The translations under genes and the position numbers were made by a program. From contig RFIM01000293.1 in the NCBI GenBank assembly GCA_003695215.1, positions 1-11,246 on the forward strand: a stretch of 11,246 nt of DNA, read 5' to 3'. The stretch's first letter is position 1. Each line of letters opens with the position of its first letter. Of the stretch, positions 6,551-11,246 are shown piece by piece. Source of the DNA: Chloroflexota bacterium. GTDB taxonomy: Bacteria > Chloroflexota > Anaerolineae > Aggregatilineales > UBA2796. A model generated the notes under the pieces. That model worked only from the letters and a program-made list of their open reading frames with translations, had not been told where the DNA came from and did not search any database.

Positions 6551-8338
6551 TCAGTTAACGCGCTCGCGCACCACGAACTCAAGCAAGTCGCCGACGTTGA
6601 AGTCCTCGTAGTTATCCAAGCCGACGCCGCATTCAAAGCCGACGCGCACCTCGCGCACATCTTCCGTCTCGCGCTTGAGCGAAGCCACGCCAATGCCTTC
6701 AGCGATGATCTCACGGCCGCGCCGCACGCGCACCTTCGCGCCGCGCCGAATCTCGCCTTCGCGCACAGCACAGCCCGCGATCTTGCCCTGCTTCGGAATC
6801 TTGAAGACTTTGCGCACCTCTGCCACGCCGATCACGCGCTCCTGATAGACAGGCTCCAACATGCCCTTCAGCGCCTTCTCGACATCCTCCACAAGCGTAT
6901 AGATCACCTCATACAGGCGAATCTCAACCGCATTGGACTCAGCCAGCTTGCGCGCGGCTGTATCCACACTGACGTTGAAGCCAATCACGCTCGCGCCTGT
7001 GGAAGCGGCCAGATTGACGTCGTTTTCAGTGATATTGCCGACTTCGGCGTGAAGAATCTTCAAAGCAAGATCACCTTTGCCTAGCGCGTTCAGCTCATTG
7101 ACGATAGGCTCCAGCGAGCCTTGTGTATCTACTTTGAGGATGATCCGCAGCTCTTTGGCTTCGCCCGCCTGGAAGCGCTTGAAGATATCTTCAAGCGAAG
7201 CAGCAGGGCGCGCCGTCTGAGCGGCAGCTTGGGCAGCGGCTTGCTTGCGCTCTTCAATGAGCGCGCGCGCCTCGCGCTCATTGCGGAAGGTGATGAATAG
7301 ATCGCCGACGTGCGGCTGCTCGGCAAAGCCCATGACCTGCACAGGCGTGGAAGGCGGCGCTTCGCGCACGGGCTTGCCATTCTCGTCGAACATAGCGCGG
7401 ATTTTGCCGTAAGCTGTGCCTGCTACAACGATATCGCCTGTGCGCAGCGTGCCGTTCTGCACCAGCAGCGTGACGATCACGCCGCGCGTCTTGTCCATGC
7501 GCGTCTCGATGACCGTGCCAGCCGTCTTACCTTTGGGATTGGCATGGATCGGATGGCTCTCGGCAGTCAGCAGAATCGCCTCGAGCAAGTCTTCAATGCC
7601 GATCTTATCGCGCGCCGAGACAGGGATGAACATAGTATCGCCGCCCCACTCATCAGGCACGATGCCGATCTCTGCCAATTCCTGCTTCACGCGCTCAGGG
7701 TTAGCGTCGCGCTTGTCGATCTTGTTGATAGCGACTACCAGTGGGATGTGCGCGGCTTTGGCGTGTGCGATCGCCTCTTTGGTTGTAGGCATGACGCCAT
7801 CATCAGCAGCGACCACTAGCACGGCGATATCAGCACCCTGCGCGCCACGCGCGCGCATGGCTGTGAAAGCCGCGTGGCCGGGCGTATCCAAGAAAGTGAT
7901 CTTCTTGCCGTTGTGGACGACCTGATAAGCGCCGATGTGCTGCGTGATGCCACCAGCTTCACCTTCAGCGACGTGCGCATGTCGAATGGCGTCCAGCAGT
8001 GTGGTCTTGCCGTGATCGACGTGGCCGAGAATGGTCACTACAGGCGGGCGCGGCACTAGCGCATTTGGATTTTCTTCGGCGTAGATGCGGCGCCAAGGCG
8101 GCAAATCGTCTAGCTTGACGCTCTCAGGCTCGGGCGGTGCGATCGGGCGCACCTCAAAGCCCATGTACTCGGCGATGAGCGAAGCAGTCTCGAAATCCAG
8201 CTGCTGGTTGATAGTCGCCATGATGCCGTTGCTGATCAATTGCTTCATGACGTCAATCGGGTTGGCGCCTAGCAAGGCGGCGAGGTCACGCACAGTGACA
8301 AATTCAGGAATTTCGATCAGTTGACGTTCTTGAGCCAT
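6551..8338 (-). CDS. infB: Translation initiation factor IF-2
   Basis: IF-2 is the GTPase that brings fMet-tRNA to the 30S subunit and promotes subunit joining. The 595-residue protein is short for the family because the long variable N-terminal region is missing. It opens with a single IF2-N module (about 8-65, containing NGIMATINQQLDFET). The G domain follows with GHVDHGKTT (105-113), DTPGH (151-155), NKID (205-208) and SARDKIG. Two beta-barrel domains and the fMet-tRNA-binding C2 domain make up the rest (VREGEIRRGAKVRVRRG and EDFNVGDLLEFV near the end). The ATG at 8338 has a perfect AGGAGG eight bases upstream. The compact form and the NGIMATINQQ motif are what I would expect from Chloroflexota, which is an inference. 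It is separated from ylxR by an unusual 208-bp gap. Confidence 0.97.
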   Translation of the reverse strand: MAQERQLIEIPEFVTVRDLAALLGANPIDVMKQLISNGIMATINQQLDFETASLIAEYMGFEVRPIAPPEPESVKLDDLPPWRRIYAEENPNALVPRPPVVTILGHVDHGKTTLLDAIRHAHVAEGEAGGITQHIGAYQVVHNGKKITFLDTPGHAAFTAMRARGAQGADIAVLVVAADDGVMPTTKEAIAHAKAAHIPLVVAINKIDKRDANPERVKQELAEIGIVPDEWGGDTMFIPVSARDKIGIEDLLEAILLTAESHPIHANPKGKTAGTVIETRMDKTRGVIVTLLVQNGTLRTGDIVVAGTAYGKIRAMFDENGKPVREAPPSTPVQVMGFAEQPHVGDLFITFRNEREARALIEERKQAAAQAAAQTARPAASLEDIFKRFQAGEAKELRIILKVDTQGSLEPIVNELNALGKGDLALKILHAEVGNITENDVNLAASTGASVIGFNVSVDTAARKLAESNAVEIRLYEVIYTLVEDVEKALKGMLEPVYQERVIGVAEVRKVFKIPKQGKIAGCAVREGEIRRGAKVRVRRGREIIAEGIGVASLKRETEDVREVRVGFECGVGLDNYEDFNVGDLLEFVVRERVN

Positions 8339-8546
8339 ATAGTGTTCCTCCTGCTGCCGCGTTCAGGCGGTCAGCACAAACTTCCCTCCACGAAAGTGTG
8401 CAGCCAGCCTAGCAGCGGGAAGAACGGCTTACATAGTGCCTCGCGCTAGGGTGGTAGGCTGCATACACGCACAGACTGAACAGTGGCTCGACGGCAGAGC
8501 GTTCCGCAGAGCGCTCGGCAACGCACAGCTGAAGGCCACCATGCGC
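8339..8546 (-). other. 208-bp gap between ylxR and infB, no recognisable gene
   Basis: This is the only loose junction in the minus-strand cluster. The positions where ylxQ (an L7Ae-family protein gene) often sits hold no ORF resembling it. I see no tRNA-like cloverleaf and no convincing sigma70 promoter. A short direct repeat, GCAGAGCG, occurs at 8494-8501 and 8506-8513. The frame of ylxR stays open for about 50 codons after its TAG stop, but the translation looks like nothing known. The infB-proximal end has a hairpin next to the ribosome binding site, listed separately. Confidence 0.5.
8347..8375 (-). promoter_or_regulatory. GC-rich hairpin abutting the infB Shine-Dalgarno
   Basis: Read on the minus strand, GCTGACCGC (8375-8367) pairs with GCGGCAGC (8360-8353) around the 6-nt loop CTGAAC: eight base pairs with one bulged A. 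The next six bases are the consensus ribosome binding site AGGAGG (8352-8347), eight bases before the infB ATG. The stem leaves the site itself free. It could present the site, block upstream ribosome or RNase movement, or regulate IF-2 synthesis. The pairing is certain on paper; the function is a guess. Confidence 0.45.
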
Positions 8547-8843
8547 CTAGCTCGCCTCATCTTTAAGAATGGCGAACTGGAGTGCTGCGGCCTGCAAGCG
8601 GGCCCGATCTTCGGCGGTAAGCGTGGTGCGCAGCGCCTTTGCCAGGGCATCGCCTTGAAGGGCGCGCTGCCAGCAGGCAGGCTGATGGCAAAGGTAGGCA
8701 CCACGTCCGTTGCGCTTGCCGCTCGGATCGACCTGCACGCCTTGGTCGGGTGTGCGCACAAGGCGAATCAGGCTGCGCTTGGCGGCTTTTTGGCGGCAAA
8801 CAACGCACGTGCGCTCAGGCGTGTGCTTGAGCCGCTGTGCCAT
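8547..8843 (-). CDS. ylxR: YlxR-family RNA-binding protein (DUF448, RnpM-like)
   Basis: YlxR proteins are small basic RNA-binding proteins encoded between nusA and infB; the Bacillus member is reported to modulate RNase P (RnpM). The 98-residue protein shows the family pattern near its start: PERTCVVCRQKAAKRSLIRL, then the basic GKRNGRGAYLCHQPAC. Four cysteines sit as two pairs (CVVC and the C-x4-C of LCHQPAC). The second half is helical and less conserved, running to ILKDEAS. The ATG at 8843 is chosen because GAGGAG at the end of nusA is spaced eight bases before it; a GTG at 8852 would overlap that site. It starts five bases after the nusA stop, a tight junction that suggests coupling. Function here is inferred from family and position. 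Confidence 0.92.
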   Translation of the reverse strand: MAQRLKHTPERTCVVCRQKAAKRSLIRLVRTPDQGVQVDPSGKRNGRGAYLCHQPACWQRALQGDALAKALRTTLTAEDRARLQAAALQFAILKDEAS

Positions 8844-8848
8844 AAGCC

Positions 8849-10816
8849 TCACTCCTCATCAAAATCTTCCCAATTACGCCCACCGCGGCGCTTGTGCTTG
8901 CGCAGGCGCACGGTCTCGCCACGTTCTTCATCATAGATGAGATCGCGGGCTGCAGACTTACTGGGCTTGCCTTTGCCGCGTCGGTCGCGTCGCGATTCTT
9001 CCTTTGGCGGCGGTGGCGGCTCTGTGGCAGGCTGCGGACGGCGCGGTTTTGCCACAGGCAATGGCGGCGGCAGCGGCACAGGCGGGCGGCGCGGCTCGCT
9101 AGGCGCTTCCACGTCCACAAAGGCGGGCGGCGCTTCTTCCTCAGTCGGCTCAGCAGCGGGCGCGACGCTCGGCTCGGCCGCAGGCGCGCCAGGCGTCGGC
9201 AGCTCAGGGCTGCTTGGCGCGCTTGTAGCAGCAGGCGCCTCAGACGTGGCTAAATAGTGCGGCACTAGGGACTCAATCGCATCCTTGATCGCGCTCAGCG
9301 CCACAGCCGCGCCATCCTTGACCTTCGCCTTCTCGAGCAAGTTGAGCACGGATTGCTCTTCAACTTGCAAGCGCGCCATCAGGTCGCCAACGTTCTGAAT
9401 GCTGCGCGTGCGAATGGCTTTGATGATGTCTTCCTCAAGCTCTAGCTCTTCCAGCTGCATCTGGAAGACGCGGCGTGGCAGGTTTTGGCGCGCGTGCTCG
9501 ATCAGCTTGATGCGGCGCGCTTGTTCGGCCTTGCGCTGCTGCAGCAGGCGAGTCTCTGCTAGATGAACGAAACGCATGAGCGTCTGATATTCTTCAGGCA
9601 TGACCGTGCGATCGGCGCGCTTCTTATCCAAAATGCGCGTCACTTCGGCGATCAGCTCGGTATTCTCAGCCGCCAGGCGATCCAAGGGCGGCTGATCCAG
9701 GCGTTTTTGCGCCTCAAAGGCCGCCTCGGTCACGCTCTTGATATCAATGCGCCAGCCAGTCAGCTTGGCAGCCAGGCGCGCATTCTGGCCGCCGCGCCCG
9801 ATGGCGCGCGAGAACTGATCCTCGCTGACAATGACTGTAGCGATGTTGCCCTGATCCATGTCGTCTTCAAGGTAGACGTACTGGCTATCAATGTGCGCAG
9901 GGCTGAGCGCCTTGGCGATGAAGACTGCAGGATCAGGGCTCCACTCGATCACATCGATGCGCTCGTCGTGCAACTCTTTGGCGATAGTCTGAATGCGCAT
10001 GCCGCGCTGACCGACGCAGGCGCCGACAGGATCAATGCCGGGCTGCAGGGCTGCAACAGCGACCTTAGAATGTTGCACGGCCTCTTTGGATTGCTGGCTT
10101 GCCTCACGAGCAATGGCTTTGATTTCAACCTGGCCGTGATAAATCTCAGGCACTTCGAATTCGAGCAGGCGCCGCAGCATGTTGCGGTGCGCGCGCGAGA
10201 CGATGATCTGCGGCCCGCGAGGGCTATCGCGCACCTCGAGGATGTAGACACGGATTTTATCGTTCTGCTTGAAGCGCTCGTCGCGAATTTGCTCTTTGGC
10301 GGGCAGAATCGCCTCGACGCGGCCGCTGAGCATGACTGTGATCGCCTGGCTGTTGATGTTCTGTACTTGCCCAAAGGCCAGCTCGCCTTCGCGCCCTTTG
10401 AACTCGCTATAGAGCGCGGCGCGCTCAGCTTCGCGGATTTTCTGCAAAATGACCTGCTTGGCAGTTTGCGCAGCGATGCGGCCGAAAGTCTTAGTGTTAG
10501 TCTCATGCGGCGCCATGATCACATCGCCGACTTCGATAATCGGATTGAGCTGACGGGCCTCAGAGAGCCGAATCTCGGTCATTTCGTTGATGCTCTGGGC
10601 CGAGTCCTCGACGACTTCTTTCTCCAGCAGGATGCGGTATCGGTTGTTAGCAGGATCGACTTCAGCCTCAACGCGCTGTGCGCTGCTGACGCGCCCTGTA
10701 TCACGGCGAAAGGCATTGACCAAGGCTTGTTTCAGCGCCTCGATCACTACGTCACGTGGCAAACGGTGCGCCTCAGTGATTTCGTTAAAGGCTAGGGTAA
10801 ATTCGCTTTTCGCCAT
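8849..10816 (-). CDS. nusA: Transcription termination/antitermination factor NusA with long C-terminal extension
   Basis: NusA binds RNA polymerase and nascent RNA and controls pausing, termination and antitermination. From ATG 10816 the protein is 655 residues, well above the usual 350-500. In order: the N-terminal polymerase-binding domain (1-130, MAKSEFTLAFNEI); S1 (about 145-205, ending DSPRGPQIIVSRAH); KH1 with GQRG (269-272) after DPVGACV; and KH2 with GRGG (340-343, AIGRGGQNARLAAKLTGW). A helical region (365-520) includes an alpha-CTD/HhH-like segment (LELEEDIIKAI then NVGDLM). A Pro/Ala/Glu-rich, probably disordered stretch runs from 521 to 605. The tail is Lys/Arg-rich and ends acidic (WEDFDEE). 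QQSKEAV-QHSKVAV at 241-254 is a tandem repeat absent from typical NusA. The frame is open to 11032, but the family start MAKSEF, the leader signals and a GGGAG 11 bases upstream favour 10816. It is first in the cluster; rimP is not next to it. Confidence 0.95.
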   Translation of the reverse strand: MAKSEFTLAFNEITEAHRLPRDVVIEALKQALVNAFRRDTGRVSSAQRVEAEVDPANNRYRILLEKEVVEDSAQSINEMTEIRLSEARQLNPIIEVGDVIMAPHETNTKTFGRIAAQTAKQVILQKIREAERAALYSEFKGREGELAFGQVQNINSQAITVMLSGRVEAILPAKEQIRDERFKQNDKIRVYILEVRDSPRGPQIIVSRAHRNMLRRLLEFEVPEIYHGQVEIKAIAREASQQSKEAVQHSKVAVAALQPGIDPVGACVGQRGMRIQTIAKELHDERIDVIEWSPDPAVFIAKALSPAHIDSQYVYLEDDMDQGNIATVIVSEDQFSRAIGRGGQNARLAAKLTGWRIDIKSVTEAAFEAQKRLDQPPLDRLAAENTELIAEVTRILDKKRADRTVMPEEYQTLMRFVHLAETRLLQQRKAEQARRIKLIEHARQNLPRRVFQMQLEELELEEDIIKAIRTRSIQNVGDLMARLQVEEQSVLNLLEKAKVKDGAAVALSAIKDAIESLVPHYLATSEAPAATSAPSSPELPTPGAPAAEPSVAPAAEPTEEEAPPAFVDVEAPSEPRRPPVPLPPPLPVAKPRRPQPATEPPPPPKEESRRDRRGKGKPSKSAARDLIYDEERGETVRLRKHKRRGGRNWEDFDEE

Positions 10817-10860
10817 GCCTTGCGCGGCTCCCTGCTCCGATCTGACTTGGAAATTTAAGA

Positions 10861-10887
10861 CAAAAAGTGGGAGCGCCCCACTTTTTG
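10861..10887 (-). terminator. Perfect terminator-like hairpin in the nusA leader (possible attenuator)
   Basis: CAAAAAGTGGG (10861-10871) and CCCACTTTTTG (10877-10887) are exact reverse complements with a 5-nt loop, giving an 11-bp stem. Read in the nusA direction it is a GTGGG/CCCAC stem followed by five T's paired to five A's, the classic shape of an intrinsic terminator; it reads equally well on the plus strand. It lies 44 bp before the nusA ATG. It is also about 13 bases after the start site predicted from the promoter at 10907-10935, so it falls inside the leader RNA and not between operons. Control of nusA by premature termination is the inferred role. Confidence 0.68.
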
Positions 10888-10906
10888 CAAGCTGACATCG
10901 CCCACC

Positions 10907-10935
10907 AGTATAGCACGTTTCCTCAGGCTTGGCAA
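10907..10935 (-). promoter_or_regulatory. Sigma70-type promoter for nusA
   Basis: On the minus strand, TTGCCA (10935-10930) is followed after exactly 17 bases by TATACT (10912-10907), preceded by TGC to give an extended -10. Both hexamers match consensus at 5 of 6 positions. The predicted start near 10900 gives a leader of about 84 bases that contains the terminator-like hairpin. This is the best promoter seen in the window and the likely driver of the seven-gene cluster. Confidence 0.72.
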
Positions 10936-10960
10936 GAGCTGCTGCAGGATATGCTACAAT
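10929..10960 (+). promoter_or_regulatory. Possible divergent promoter for the amylosucrase-like gene
   Basis: TGCTACAAT (10952-10960) is a good extended -10. TTGGCA (10929-10934) resembles a -35 but lies 20 bases away, longer than ideal, so the extended -10 may carry the activity. The -35 candidate overlaps that of the nusA promoter on the opposite strand within TTGGCAA. A start near 10967 would give a leader of about 33 bases before the ATG at 11000. Confidence 0.42.
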
Positions 10961-10973
10961 CATCCGCTGTAGC
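10953..10973 (+). promoter_or_regulatory. Inverted repeat over the plus-strand -10 region
   Basis: GCTACA (10953-10958) and TGTAGC (10968-10973) form an exact 6-bp inverted repeat with a 9-base spacer, overlapping the candidate -10 and start site and followed by CTTTT. The position would suit a repressor operator controlling the sugar-enzyme gene. As RNA it would be only a weak hairpin. A chance match of this size cannot be excluded. Confidence 0.35.
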
Positions 10974-10999
10974 CTTTTCACTTGCTCGTGCAATGACCT

Positions 11000-11246
11000 A
11001 TGCCTGAAACACGCACTCACGCCATTCATCAATCTCTAAAGCGGCTGCAGCCGCGCCTGCGCCCCTTGTTCAGCGATGAAGGGCTCTGGCAGACTTTCTG
11101 GGCGCGGCTGGAGCGACACTTCCCGAGCTTGTTTCCGCTTTTGCTGCGCTTGTATGGCACCCACTACGATTTCTTCTACTGGTTGGAAGAGATTCTGCGC
11201 ACTGCAGCCACATACTTTCAGGCGCGCCCGCCTGCCCTGCGCCAAC
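11000..11246 (+). CDS. Amylosucrase-like GH13 enzyme, N-terminal part (runs off the window)
   Basis: Only the first 82 codons are present. The frame is closed by a TGA at 10994-10996, so the ATG at 11000 is the earliest possible start; no clear Shine-Dalgarno precedes it. The translation includes FWARLERHFPSLFPLLLRLY, then GTHYDFFYWLEEILRTAATY and ARPPALRQ. This resembles the helical N-terminal domain of amylosucrases and related sucrose-acting GH13 enzymes, which precedes the (beta/alpha)8 barrel; the catalytic residues lie beyond the window. Amylosucrase transfers glucose from sucrose to alpha-glucan. There is no signal peptide, so a cytoplasmic enzyme is expected. It is divergent from nusA and may share its regulatory region. 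The subfamily call (amylosucrase versus sucrose hydrolase or a trehalose-type relative) is tentative. Confidence 0.72.
   Translation, partial: MPETRTHAIHQSLKRLQPRLRPLFSDEGLWQTFWARLERHFPSLFPLLLRLYGTHYDFFYWLEEILRTAATYFQARPPALRQ

Noticed and set aside
8400..8549. Possible readthrough of the ylxR TAG stop into about 50 in-frame codons
   Set aside because: The family normally ends near this stop, the extension has no recognisable sequence, and an open frame of this length is expected by chance at this composition.
8429..8761. 110-codon minus-strand frame overlapping ylxR and running into the gap
   Set aside because: Most of it lies on ylxR in another frame, its cysteine-rich translation matches nothing known, and it is not ylxQ-like.
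9563..10795. 410-codon open frame antisense to nusA
   Set aside because: It mirrors the conserved N-terminal, S1 and KH coding sequence of nusA and its translation resembles no family. Codon bias readily keeps such antisense frames open.
11036..11245. Minus-strand open frame at the window edge
   Set aside because: The plus strand there encodes a recognisable amylosucrase-type N-terminus starting at 11000; the minus frame looks like its shadow.
1..11246. Mobile elements, CRISPR arrays, tRNA or rRNA genes, defence or biosynthetic systems
   Set aside because: Nothing of the kind is visible. Nearly all sequence is accounted for by housekeeping genes and short regulatory spacers.

Overview
This window is a bacterial chromosomal housekeeping region that is coding almost from end to end. 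The base composition is moderately GC-rich, with many GCGC-type codons. The phylum is inferred. A short (595-residue) IF-2 whose N-terminal motif is NGIMATINQQLDFET, a NusA with a long Pro/Ala/Glu-rich and basic tail, a class II NrdJ behind nrdR, and a neighbouring amylosucrase-like gene together suggest Chloroflexota. No rRNA or other marker is present to prove it.

Layout. (1) 1-3349, plus strand: two NrdR-box-like palindromes 32 bp apart, then nrdR (ribonucleotide-reductase repressor), a 127-bp spacer with two hairpins, and nrdJ (B12-dependent ribonucleotide reductase). (2) 3367-3393: a strong inverted repeat between the convergent nrdJ and ftsY genes, probably a shared transcription end. 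(3) 3390-10816, minus strand: a seven-gene cluster read nusA - ylxR - infB - rbfA - DHH phosphoesterase (nrnA-like) - truB - ftsY. Most junctions are tight: 5 bp, 20 bp, a TGAATG abutment, an 8-bp overlap and 14 bp. The exception is a 208-bp gap before infB. (4) 10817-10999: a divergent regulatory region. It holds a very good sigma70-type promoter for nusA, a perfect terminator-like hairpin inside the nusA leader, and a weaker opposing promoter. (5) 11000-11246, plus strand: the first 82 codons of an amylosucrase-like GH13 enzyme, cut by the window edge.

How the genes work together. nrdR and nrdJ form a self-contained dNTP-supply unit. NrdR carries the only ATP-cone seen here and probably represses its own operon through the tandem boxes. 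The minus-strand cluster is a variant of the classical nusA-infB operon. It covers transcription elongation/termination (NusA), RNA binding (YlxR), translation initiation (IF-2), 30S maturation (RbfA), nanoRNA/pAp turnover (DHH protein), tRNA pseudouridine-55 (TruB) and co-translational membrane targeting (FtsY). rimP is absent upstream of nusA, no ylxQ is seen, and ftsY follows truB where ribF is often found.

I see no mobile element, CRISPR array, RNA gene or defence system. The region is mostly ordinary; the most interesting signals are regulatory (the nusA leader terminator and the tandem NrdR boxes).
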